Shown here: positions 11,731-23,499 of the stretch, piece after piece
Position numbering within the stretch: the stretch's first letter is position 1
Layout of the letters: each line of letters opens with the position of its first letter
Origin: Acanthaster planci
Taxonomy: Eukaryota > Echinodermata > Asteroidea > Valvatida > Acanthasteridae
NCBI RefSeq assembly: GCF_001949145.1
Contig: NW_019091416.1
Coordinates: 993,038-1,057,037, forward strand
Direction of reading: 5' to 3'
DNA: 64,000 bases
Program-made: the position numbers and the translations under genes
The notes under the pieces: model-generated
What the model was told of the DNA's origin: nothing
Databases searched by the model: none
Seen by the model: only the letters and a program-made list of their open reading frames with translations

Positions 11731-14700
11731 ATGGCGCACGGACCCGTAGAAGTCAAATATACACAGGTATAGTGTGCATATTTCTTTCAAACACACGGTG
11801 GATGATATTTCAGTTTTGTTTTATCTCAGAAACACGCCGCAGCTTTAAAGCCTGAGATTAAAGTGAAGACCAGAGAGGAAGCCTTGAAAATTATCGTTCA
11901 ACTGAGGTTAACATCACTATCAGCGGTGCTTATTTGATCGACGAATGAAACTCACATTGCGTGGTGTCTGCGCACATATACGGCTTCCGAAGACCACCAT
12001 GTAGTCACAGGGTACACAAACCTGAGATAGTCGCTCTTATTAACAGTTAACTTCCAAGGTTTCAAATTTTTAAGGTCTTGGTCTAGGGCCTTAAGTTAAA
12101 CGAATTTTAACGACTTCGACTTCGTTATTGATGACATTCTCGATATCCATTTCATCTTGTTTTTCAACCACCAGTATAGATCTATATCTATTGGTTCTAG
12201 ATATGAATAGTATGTGTTTTGTTTTTCTTTTGGGGCAAGATCTTCATTAACAATGAGTTTGTCAACTCAGTGAGCGGAAAGACCTTCCCGACAATCAACC
12301 CATCCACGGGTAAGACGACATGCGATGTTCAGGAGGGAGATAAGGTAAGGCCGGCAAATTCTCACGCAATTCTGGTAGGACCTTGTGTCTCGGTGACTGA
12401 AGAGTTTTGATAGTTTTGTGTTGGTAGCTGGCTGGTAGCCCTAAGTTTCTTTCGTCGAAATTCGTTGAACACCTCCCACCCCTGAAGTAGGTGTTTCCCA
12501 TGAATTCGACCTCCTTTATGCTAGACTTAAGAAACATATTGTAAATCCTAACATGGATCCTTTCACCCAACGCTGTCGAGTGTAAGTGTATGAAGGGGTA
12601 TGATTGCTACCCAAAGCAACTTCGACCGAGACATGTTCGCGGTGTTCCATGAAGATTTTCATGGAGACAAAAGTGCAGTATTGCAGTTTTTTCAAAAGAG
12701 GTCAGGGATATGAGTGATATGACGATGATAATGAAGATAACGCATTTGCCAATAGAGACTGACCTTGATTTTATTAATAATAATTTATTCATTTATAAAG
12801 CGCAAATTTCCTATAGATCTGTTCAAATGCGCTGTACAATAAAGACATTAAACATGGAAAAATGAATACAATTAAATGTGGTTGAGCCGATGGCATACAA
12901 GGGCACCTCGGGCAGCCGCCAAACGACCCACATTCACCAACATCAGTAAAGGGGAGACAGTGAGAAGCACTTACAGTTTTAGAGGTGGGAGGAAAACCCC
13001 AGAGGAATATTCTGGGTAAAACCCACGGAGTCAGGGAGGGACTGAAAAACCCAATCCACATGTGGACCGGGCCGGGAATCGAACCCGGGACCACAGGGGT
13101 GGAAGGCGAGGAAAGAACTATCTTGCCAACCTGACTCCCCAATTTTATCGTGTAATTAAAGTTATGAGATAATACTTTATCTTCGGAAGGTACCAGTAGT
13201 CCATAAATAAAAGGTGGGTCTACAAACACCACGTTAGAAAATTAAAAAAGTGGTTTTAAAATTTTCATGGTAGCAATGTGCATAAAGTTGTGTTGTACGT
13301 TTTGATAATTAATGCACTCTCGACGTAGCTCTGGCTCATTCGTCAATGGCGTGTAAAGTGCGGGGAAGAACATGCCCCCAGAGGAAGTTCGCTCCCCAAT
13401 GCTCATTCACAAAACATTCAAATGTGCACCCATGGCGTAAATACCGGGGGATGGGGGCAAATATCCCCTCCGCTTTATGACCAGGAGATGGGTCATGGAA
13501 TCATTCCCCCACTTTTTCGTAGTAAGGAAAACATCAAGATGGATTAATGAAGAATTTTTTGGACCGGTCAACCACAACCTAAATATATTCAATTGCACAC
13601 AAAAGTGGAGAAGAAAAAAACCATTAATGTGCCATTCTGATGTAACATTCTGCAGGAGTTTAATAAATATCACAGATTTACATAAGTATAGCATCAACAT
13701 CGCCCCCATAAAGTGCCATAGGTGTCAGCACCCCCTCCACTTATCAACTTTCCATGGCCAGTGAAATCATCCTAACCCCCCAAATTTGCACATCCTCCCC
13801 CCCCCTATTTTCTGCTCAAATTTAGGCCACTGATGTGAACAACTTTTTTACAAACTACCCCTTCAGTGTTTCGTTGAAAGTAATGTGTGCACCCGAGGTG
13901 AGCTCCCCACGAATTTCACCCTATTTACGCCACTGCCACTCGCATCCCCGAGAAATAATGTCACCGATCTCCCATTTTCATCTCACGAAAGGCGGACGCT
14001 GACAAAGCAGTCCGTGCGGCCCAGGATGCCTTCAAGCTGGGCTCGCCGTGGCGACGAATGGACGCTACGGGCCGCGCACGACTGCTGAATAAACTGGCGG
14101 ACCTCATCGAAAGAGACCGCGATTACCTTGTGGTAAGAAAGTTTTACACAAATGGGCTGTCGATTGGGGAAACAATGGGTTACTCGCATGCCTGCATCGG
14201 GAAAACACTTCAAATAAACAATCAGAACATGGTCGAAAAAGATGGAAAACACTGTTGATAGATAGTTGGTACTACCTCAGCTGATGGAAAATACAAGTAA
14301 ACTTACAACTTCTTTCAAAGTGTAAGCAGTTGATACTTAGCTCAAAAGGAATCAAAACGCAAAATTCAGGACCGTAAAAGGTTGTATTTTCACTCCAAAA
14401 ATGTCTTCCAGAACTTAGAGATTATGGACAACGGCATGACAGTGAAGAACGCAACGGGTTCTGTTATGGGTTGTGTCGGTTTCTTGCGTTATGGGGCTGG
14501 CTACGCTGACAAACTTCACGGCAAGGTCGTACCTCTAGGTGAGCTAACTAGTACCTTTTACTTTTACTTTTACTCCCGAAAACGGGAGCTTACTATCCAA
14601 AGTGGAATCATATCTACAAAAAACAGTAGCTGCAGTCTAAATTATGTGGTTTCAGTATGAGGTGCATTAGAAGAAGAATTGTATAAACGCCAGCATTCCT

Positions 14701-17700
14701 AACAAATGGAAATATCATGTTTGATGGAGGTTTTTTCAACGATATATTGTCTTCCTGGAGTAACACAAAGGAAGCTCTAATTCAAACAATCCTGTTTTGA
14801 AAAACAACCGGTTTTCAGACATGACCAGTTGACCTTTTTCAGTATTGTGGCTGAAGATTTCCTTCTGAATCTGTTCTCATTTTAAGAGCGCTGCGCCAAA
14901 ACTTAGAAACCTTTGACGCTTTAAATTAATGGAGCAAGGACTTTTTGTATGGTCTTTATCGTCCATACCATGGTTGGCCTCTTTTCTTGTTAGATTCATT
15001 AATTCACCGTCGGCTACTCATACTCTTACAGATGGGGATTTCTTCTGCTATTCTCGCTACGAGCCGATCGGCGTAGTGGCAGCCATCACTCCCTGGAATT
15101 TCCCCTGCCTGTTGACTGGGGCGAAGCTCTCATGCGCCTTGACCGTGGGCAACACCATCGTCGTCAAGCCGGCCGAACAGAGCCCGCTCACCATTCTGTA
15201 CATCGCTGCACTCTCCAAAGAGGTAAGATTCACCATTCATTCGGTTGCCCAGCGCTCGAACAGGGTGCTGGGAAGGGCTGGTGGCCATGCAGGAATTTTA
15301 AGTGAAGGAAATGAAATACATCACACGGGGTCACGGCTAACGACGCGTAGAGCATTGTGGGTAAATTCTACCAGGCGTGCAATCTCGCTCAATGTAGCGG
15401 TTATCGATTCGATTTTCCCCCATTGCTGAACATATTCTCACTGCACTTTCTTAGTTCATCCAAAATTGATCAAGATAACCAATGATTTGAAATATATTGC
15501 CGAAAGATACGTGATCAGTGATACCTAGTGAGAAGATAAATTACCGTGATTGTACGAAGGCCATGTTTTTATCATATTAATCGAAACTTTGGCCAGTATC
15601 CATAACTCTTCGCTAACAGGAAGTGATAACCTCGTCGTCGGAGGTCGTGCACAAAGTAGCCATTCACAGTGCAAAGCCACCAGCCCTACCCAGCGCCCTG
15701 TTCGGGCACTGGGCGAAGAGCAAACCATGCCTTAATACCAAAATATAGAAGGATTTCGCATCGAAATGTATACACAAGGTGGAAAGTACCAGAGGAAAGG
15801 TTGTGATCATTTTTGTACAGCGTAAGATTTTTGGGGGGGGGGCGGGGGAACAATATTTTCTGGTGGCAGCATAATATTTTAATGGCCACCACTTATTAAG
15901 AAGAAACATCATACTTACCTCAACTGCAGGGCCTAGAAGTTCTGTAACCTTTTTCAGATCCTAATGTCCGAATTAAGGTAAGTGGCTGCCGACAGGTAAT
16001 GTGGCGGCCTCCAGGTAATAAATAAATAACTGCTAGAAAATCGCATTATCCCCTTGTCACTATTCGGCTTCCGTACAATGTCGCTGTACCATTCCTGTCG
16101 GTGGCACAGCTTCAGCAGATAATAGATCAGAAGGAACAAAGGTGAGAGGTCAGTTGATCTGGTATGAATTGAGTGGAGGGTACATCATAAGGGAAAATAA
16201 CAATATGAAGGATGAACGTGGCTGGAATCCTGGATGATATTTCTAAATTCTTTCCTTTTTTCTTGTTTATTTTCAGTTTGCCTCCGAGCAAATGAGGTCA
16301 TTTTTGAAACGACATTTAATTTCCTGCCCAACTTCAAATTTTTAGCCCAGAAAATCTGTTTTATTCAAGGAAGAGCACTCACTTCAGCGCATTCTTGACC
16401 CTGAGATTCACTTAAAGCATAGCTCACTCATCGCACGGATAATAATTTCACGTTTTGAATGCTGGCATTTTGCTGAAAATTTGTCAACAGCAATGGGTTG
16501 TTCGAAAAATTGTCTCCTTCATTTCAGGCTGGTTTTCCTCCCGGTGTTATCAACGTAGTGCCCGGCTATGGACCAACAGCCGGCGCAGGGTTGACTAGCA
16601 ATATGGATGTTGACATGGTGACCTTCACTGGTTCAACCGAGGTAAAGATTAAATAACTTTCACAAATAGGGCATACTTTCCCACTACATGTTCTGCGTCA
16701 ACTTTCCTCGACTCGAGTTTTCCAGGATATGAGCCTCGAGCTGGACCAAGAGAGGGCGCAAATTTCTCAGCAATGGAGACTTCTTTGGTCGGTACTGAAG
16801 TTTGCTGGTTCACAAATGACTATTAATTGCATGCGTTGCTGTCCATCGCTACCAACAAAATGAACACTGCCGACTTGTATGGCTCTTTTGAACCAATGAG
16901 GGGGTACTTCTGCTCGAGGCAAATAGTCATCAACTAACCTTTCATGACTCTGTCTTATCCATAGTTGGTGCTAGAATATAAGCTATACTGTTTCTAACAT
17001 TCAGTCCCGTTTACGTTATTGTTGAACTTGATAGTGAAGATACTGTTGATGGTGAGGTAAAAATGTCCTTTTTTGAATACTGAAAAGTTCTACGGTGGAT
17101 GTTAACATGGGGCGTCTGTGTGAACGCCTTCCTTTGTAGGTTGGACGTATCATACAGCGAGCTGGAGCTGACAGCAATCTGAAGAAGATACATCTGGAGC
17201 TGGGTGGCAAGAGCCCCAATGTCGTCTTTGCAGACTGTGATCGTAAGAAAGAACTCAAAATCTGCATAATCAATTGTTCCTCCATGTGTAATCTATTTTA
17301 TGCTTGTTCATTCTTTAAAATCCTCTTGCTTGTCAGTGATAACGTCGTAAGGCTCTCATAGACTTTGCGTTGCAGTGCTATGAATCTTGTATCATATACA
17401 TTACCAAATCTTAAACTGCTTTTTACATAGTACACGTTCATTGTGTAATATTGCATCCCCATTTCCCTCAATGGGTCCACTCCATCTCTTTTACGTTCTC
17501 CGCTAATGCTAACATTTTCTGTTTAGATTTCTCTTTATTGACGATCTAAAGAATCGGTCATGAATGGATCATAAAAACAGCAACCCTTTTATCTTTTGTT
17601 TGAACTTGAAATTAACATTTACATTATATTTCTTTGGGCAGTCGACTACGCAGTGGAGCTAAGTCACTGGGGCGTTTTCCTCCATTCCGGTCAAGTGTGC

Positions 17701-20700
17701 TGTGCTGGCACCAGGACCTTTGTGCAGGAGGACATCTATGACGAGTTCGTCAAGAAGAGCCGAGAGAGAGCCCAAAGGCGGGTGGTGGGTGACCCGTATG
17801 ATTTGAAGACCGAGGGTGGACCTCAGGTGGGTACTTTCGCCTAAAGAAAATGCTTCAAGGGGCTAACTTATACGCTAATGCATGCGCTCAATTGAGCCAG
17901 TATTTTTAACTGGACCATTTAACATCGTGTGTCAGAGTTGCAGATGGATGTTGAAACCCCGCCCCCCCCCAAAAAAAATGGTTGGCAGCAACTGTACGGT
18001 GACTGCTACTACCGTTCATTGGTACGATTAACCATTCATTCTAGTGAATCCCCCCCCCCCGGTCTGGGAATAGAGACATAAAGGGCGATAGTGTTCTAGA
18101 GACCTAATACTGCAAAAGTTAGGACTGCATAATACAATATCATAACAGTTACGTAAAACTACCTGCATAAAATCGAGCTAGAATACTGAAATTTAATAAA
18201 GTATACTTAGAGTTAGAATACTGAAATTTAATAAAGTATACTTAGAGTTAGAATACTGAAACTTAATAAAGTATACTTAGAGTTAGAATACTGAAATTTA
18301 ATAAAGTATACTTAGAGTTAGAATACTGAAATTTAATAAAGTATACTTAGAGTTAGAAAACTGAAATTTAATAAAGTATACTTAGAGTTAGAATTCTGAA
18401 ATTTAATAAAGTATACTTAGAGTTAGAATACTGAAATTTAATAAAGTATACTAAGAGTTAGAATACTGAAATTTAATAAAGTATACTTAGAGTTAGAATA
18501 CTGAACGTCAGTAAAGTATACAGTATGATAAAAGACAGCAAGGGCAAAATAAATCCAGACCGTGTATAGTAATACGAGGAGATGTTATAGCTGCGTTGTG
18601 CTGCACTCACGCATGCGTTCTGCAACATGACATGAGCGCGTATATCAGGCAAAATAGGCCTACCTTGTTGGTCGAGAAGGTCGCTTATAATGTCCACGTT
18701 TCACCTGTGCAAAAGCGCTGTGCCACCCAATTCAAACAGTGGCTTCTAATTGTTGTTACCGAATTGAACAATAGCTAAACAAACTTTGATAAGCCGGAAA
18801 TATGACGTAACTTCTGTTCCGCACGAATTTGCTATGTTAGTACATGTACACATCACCGCCGAACTGCAGTGGACCAAGAGAGCTGGACCAAGAGAGGACG
18901 CAATATTTGTTAGCAACGGAGGCTCTTCGTTGGAACTGAACTTTGCTGGTCCACGAATGTCGAGGAAATGCGGTCGCGCCGCTTTCCCGGCACAATGAAC
19001 ACTCCCTACCAACATGGCTCTTTTCAACCGATTATTCCACCCTGAATAGAAACACCCCTGATCAGTTGAGAAGAGCCATGTTGGTTGGGAGTGTTCATTT
19101 TCTTGGTAGCAGTTCCAACCAAAAGAGCCTCCGTTGCCGAGAAAATGTGCGCTCTTCGGTCAGCTCGGGGGTCATAGAGGCCACGGAACTGCTTAACCAA
19201 CAGCGAAAATACCAAGTAAAGGAATATACGTACACTCGTAGAAATGACATTAAAGTACAAAATTAGTTGGGATTGCTGTACGCTCCTTTCTTCCATTCAT
19301 CAACAGACGGTCTGTAACTTAAAACAATGATTAAATTACATTAAATTAGTCTGTAATTGAGACTTTAAAATGATGCTTGTGCTAAAATTCTACTCATTAG
19401 GCCTATACGTTAAATTATTATATATTATTGCCCATCCTTTACCTGCATTTTAAGATTGATCAAGATCAACTAGACAAGGTATTGGAGCTGATTGAAAGTG
19501 GCAAGAAAGAAGGAGCTACGCTCGAGTGTGGAGGAAAACGCTTGGGGGAGAATGGATACTTCGTAGAGAGCACCGTCTTCTCCGATGTGAAAGATGACAT
19601 GCGCATTGCTCAGGAGGAGGTTAGGCCCCTCATTGTTGTCAACATCGCCAGTATATTTGCAGAAGTACCAAGCAAGATTTGCAAAAGTATTCCAATTTTG
19701 TTGAATTTTAAGAAAATTCCAAAAACATTACTGGATTTACTTAATTCCGTGATACTTTTTCTTGTTCAGATTTTTGGGCCTGTTCAGCAGATTCTGAAAT
19801 TCAAAACCATTGAGGAAGTAGTTGAGCGCGCCAACTCAACGACATACGGTCTGGCTGGTGCAGTGTTCACTCGGGACATCGACAAGGCCTTGGCTGTAGC
19901 TAATACCATAAGAGCCGGTCTTATCTGGTAAAATAAGGTTTTTTTAGTATTTATGAAACTCTGCTTTTTTTTCTTCTTGGGTATCACTTGTATATAAGAC
20001 TTACCAACAGTGCATTGCTCAAACCAACGTCAACATATTAATAAGAAAATTCCGTCTATGTTACCAACGTCCATTTGATACGAACATTCCTTGTTACCCA
20101 TTTGTGGTGCTAAAAAGAAACCCGAATTCAAAGATAGTGCATGGACAATTTAAATTACTCGAAAGTAGGTATGAAGATATATTAAATAAACTCTTTGGCT
20201 CAAAAGAATGTCAGAGTAACAAAGCGCACGTACAGCACGTTATTGCTTATCCCCGCCAAATATAAACAATACCAACAAATTTAATGTTTCATTTTTTCTT
20301 TGAATTTTCCAACTTGCAAGGGTAAACAATTACGGTACTTTCAGCCCCATGGTTCCATTCGGTGGATACAAAATGTCCGGCGTCGGCAGAGAAGGGTGAG
20401 AATTTTTCTCTGTTTTGTTGTGTTTGTTTTTGAAATTAAAAAAACTCAAAATATGGAGGGCCTTACGTTTCGATCCCAGCAGAATCTTTCGGCTAGGATC
20501 GCAACGTCAGGCCCTCCATATTTTGAGATTTGTATTTTAGGTCATTGTTGTCAGCAAGTAGTTTGCAGCAGTTTTGTATTACATATCTTTGAAATAAGAA
20601 ACCTTTAAATGAAAGTCTTTCTCCACAAACGTTTCCTTCAAGCATGATAATAACACTGAATTATTCGCCATCAAAGAACTTGAAATTCTAATTAGTATGA

Positions 20701-21859
20701 TTGAAATGCTTTTCATTATATATCAGAGTGATGCATATGTTTTGGTACATTTACTTCGCTCCAGCTGAGAAGCAACTTTAGTTTCGTGCATTTTATTTGA
20801 AATTTTATAAATCACCAGTCATCGGTCTTTGAACTGGCATAAAACGTGCCCGGTGGTGTCTGTACGCTTTGAACTTTGGACAAGTACTTCATGAAGGAGA
20901 TGTGTTGCTTATTAGTAATACGCTAACACTCCGTTGGCACCTATATGAGTAACAGTTCGCGTAGCATTTTTGGCGTAGTTGTCTGCCAATCAATCCAATT
21001 CAGAAAAAAAAAACACCACAAAATTAAATTGGTATAATGAAAGTTGGGTCCGCAGAGCTCCGTGTCGGGAGCAAGTTTGATAATCATGCACTGTGTTGTA
21101 GTTGCGCTCGACTTGAAAGGCGTGATGGCCTCTGTGATAATAGCACCGCGCTGATAATGTAGATCAAAGTATCACCATTGTGGTGAAAGAAATCTTAAAC
21201 TAACAGTCTGTATATTTACCATTTGCATACATTTCATGTAACTGTACTTTGTCCATCTACAGGCCCAGGGATAGCTATTTCACCCTCAAAAAATATGTCT
21301 TGTAGAAATGTGAAATTCTATTAAATAAGATAAAATAAATTCAAATTACATGCGCGTAAATGTATTTTTTTCAATTTAATTTCTTTTCACGTTGCCGCTT
21401 AACTATAGTTATTAAAATACCTCAAAGCAGTGTTTCGCTTTTTGTTTGAATTGTCATGAACAATTTTCTGTTTGCTTTTATAGCGGTGAAGATGGGTTCA
21501 AGGAATATTGTGAAGTCAAAACTGTAAGTATTTTATACATATTGTATTAAATTGGAAAGGGTTGGGACCTCATCAGAGATGCAAAATTGTTCGGTATGAA
21601 AAAAAATATATATAAAACTACCAAAAAACACAGCAATATATAATCATACGGCGTGTGGTAAGACATTAGGAAGCGTTGCCTCATGTCATCTGACTTTGTT
21701 CGTTTGTCCGTAGGGGTGTTTGCTGTTTGTCATCTTTCTGATCATGCAATAAAGTTTTTGTCGCACACTGTATCTTCGTTATGAATATCTTTTTTAATAA
21801 CTTAAATCATACTGATTTCATTTCAGGTCGTCATCAAAGTGCCTGAGAAGAACTCTTAG
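11731..21859 (+). CDS. ALDH1A: Aldehyde dehydrogenase, cytosolic ALDH1/ALDH2 type, 13 exons
   Basis: NAD-dependent oxidation of aldehydes to acids; retinal is the substrate of the closest vertebrate ALDH1A members, but that specificity is not shown here. Exons are 11731-11766, 12240-12344, 13992-14132, 14412-14538, 15032-15222, 16528-16641, 17140-17242, 17642-17826, 19455-19619, 19770-19927, 20321-20395, 21484-21523 and 21827-21859. The CDS is 1473 bp (490 aa) and every junction keeps frame. The start (aac[16 protein letters not shown]) joins directly to IFINNEF, with no mitochondrial leader, hence cytosolic. Key residues are present: Asn159 (PWNFP), Lys182 (KPAEQSP), Glu258 (LELGGKSPN), Cys292 (GQVCCAGT) and EE-IFGP across the exon 9/10 junction. 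The C-terminus is [14 protein letters not shown]. Exons 2 and 3 (35 and 47 codons) match vertebrate ALDH1A exons in length. A poly(A) hexamer lies at 22175-22180. Assignment to ALDH1A rather than a sister ALDH1/2 paralogue is uncertain. Confidence 0.93.
12771..13140 (-). repeat. tRNA-derived SINE, antisense, in ALDH intron 2
   Basis: On the minus strand it reads GACTCAGGTTGGCAAGA... , a B box (GGTTCGATTCCC), a core GGGGTTTTCCTCCCACCTC then TAAAACTG, and a tail GCGCTTTATAAATGAATAA. It is closely alignable with 35262-35608 and, in head and core, with 3190-3450. Confidence 0.75.
13430..13936. mobile_element. CAGTGGCGTA-type MITE in ALDH intron 2
   Basis: The termini TGGCGTAAATA (13433-13443) and TATTTACGCCA (13922-13932) are perfect inverted repeats, with G- and C-runs just inside. 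Its middle aligns with 24400-24660 and 31740-31910. A fragment of a similar end (AATGGCGTGTAAAG) lies at 13343. Confidence 0.6.
15243..15718. mobile_element. MITE with about 39-bp inverted ends in ALDH intron 5
   Basis: 15247-15285 starts GCCCAGCGCTCGAACAGGG and ends GGGCTGGTGGC; 15676-15714 is its reverse complement with four or so mismatches. About 390 bp of non-coding sequence lies between the arms. Confidence 0.65.
16735..16915 (+). repeat. Single-arm copy of the ACCAAGAGAG repeat, ALDH intron 6
   Basis: The order GCTGGACCAAGAGAG, GCGCAA, TTTGCTGGT, CTACCAACA, AATGAACACT, ATGGCTCTTTT matches the left arm of the foldback at 18880-19155. Confidence 0.5.
18176..18525 (+). repeat. Minisatellite, 35-bp unit, ten copies, in ALDH intron 8
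   Basis: The unit reads GTTAGAATACTGAAATTTAA then TAAAGTATACTTAGA. GAATACTGAA recurs every 35 bp from 18181 to 18496. Nine units contain AATAAA on the gene's sense strand; the tenth is altered to GTAAAG. Units differ by single bases only. Confidence 0.92.
18880..19155. mobile_element. Foldback element in ALDH intron 8
   Basis: The inner arms AATGAACACTCCCTACCAAC and GTTGGTTGGGAGTGTTCATT, each flanked by ATGGCTCTT or its complement, pair around a loop at about 19030-19065. The outer arms carry GCAACGGAGGCTCTT and AAGAGCCTCCGTTGC. The fold spans nearly 280 bp. Confidence 0.65.
20445..20527. mobile_element. 83-bp hairpin MITE in ALDH intron 11
   Basis: CTCAAAATATGGAGGGCCT at the left and AGGCCCTCCATATTTTGAG at the right pair perfectly. 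Pairing continues through ACGTT and CGATCC with two mismatches, leaving a loop of about 20 nt. It lies just 50 bp downstream of exon 11. Confidence 0.75.
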
Positions 21860-23480
21860 ATGCTCTCAAGTTTTCCCCACAGAGCCTTGATGTTTATCCT
21901 CTTGAGATTCTATTATCTTTAACCGCCAAATTTAGCAATTAAATGTATTCAGGTTAAGGCTAAAAAGAAGGGGGAGGAGAGGCGCTTATAAGATTTTCTT
22001 TTATCTCGTTTCGTTTTCGGAAAGTGTACAAAATCAAACATTTGTTTTTCACTGAGCCCAATGAATTAGCATCATAATAGTGGCAAGAATGAGGATAGTT
22101 TTCCTCGAAGGATTATGCTCAACTTCAAAATCCATTTATTTGGATGTACTGTTTGTGTCATCCTTGATGGACAGAATAAAGAGGGTTATATGTGTGTTTT
22201 GGGTTTTTTTTTAGTTTCTGGGGCAGGATGAGTGAATACTTACGAGTTTTGGCCAAAAACCTTCCTCACATTTTGACCATCTTCATAAAGTGCAAACCTG
22301 ACTAATTTGTAATATCCAAAGGCGGCAGTGACTTACACCTTACCATTGCAAACGAACATTTTTAGCAAAGGTGCACCTATTGTACTGGATATCAAAATAA
22401 AACAAAATGGAGGGGAAACCGTAGGGCGAAACTTTGGCCATTTGCTCATCTTTTAAATGGAGGAAATAGAAAAAAGACAGTATGCGTTTATGTCCCCAGT
22501 AAAAAATTAACATGTTGGCTGCACCCCGTATTCATTAAAGTGTACTCCATTGACTTCATCTCTGTAAACATCGCTGGTTCTGCTTTAAATTTACGTGTTT
22601 TTTTATTAAATAGCTTTAGGGTTTGCTGTTGGAACTAAAAATTTCACCTAATTTTCGCACATGCAGTTATTGTAATATTGTTATAAACACCAAGTTAAAT
22701 AATAGGATGATTCATTTGGATATAATTAATTACTGGTAAATTTCTTATGAATATCGCTCGTGTATCCTCGTCCTTTCCAATTGCAGTTGACAAAAAATAC
22801 AGTTTTTACTACATTTAGCATTTCTGCGCAAGATGTTATCAAAACTACACAAAATAAAAAAAATAACAATAAAGAAATGAAAACAAAAAAGTCTTTAAAG
22901 GTATCAGACTTGAAATGGTAAAACCTTGGACAACTGCATATGATATAATAATACTTTTATAAATAGAATAACGTTACGTCATGACATCTGACTAACACTT
23001 AAGTAGAAACCTGACAGAGATCAATGTTTGGATGGTTTATTTATACTCATTTGTTTTAATTCCTATTTTTACTTCATTTTTTCCTGTTGCTACTGTGGGT
23101 GTTTCGTGCTCAAGTTCTGCTTCTCTGTTCATGAATGTAATGCCGATTTATTCGAGCATGGCCTAGTCATTCAGTGATGTACTACACCGCTAACATTTAC
23201 CATTGGCTATAGAGGATAAAGATATCAACCGCAGCTGTAACAATCCAGCCTACCTGATTGATCCAGTAGAGTTCTTAATTCGAATAAATTCAGCAGACGA
23301 ATAAACAGCTGAAATAGGTAACAGAAAAATTATTTAGTTGGACAGTGATTAATATCAGAGTAACAAGAGCTGTTTTAAGCGCCATCAGGCCATAAAACAA
23401 AGGGAGGGACTGAATACAAAATTGTAATGTATGGTGCAACCGGCCTAATTTTGTTTGAAAGGTAAAATGTTCCTGCAGTG
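21860..23480 (+). other. ALDH 3' UTR and intergenic spacer
   Basis: AATAAA at 22175-22180 (ACAGAATAAAGAGGG) is the best poly(A) signal, about 315 bp after the stop. Beyond it the sequence is AT-rich with no exon recognised. Confidence 0.55.
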
Positions 23481-23499
23481 TGACTTACTGAGCTGTTTG

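Noticed and set aside
18176-18525. CRISPR array
   Set aside because: Repeats are directly adjacent with no spacers and lie in an animal intron; it is a minisatellite.
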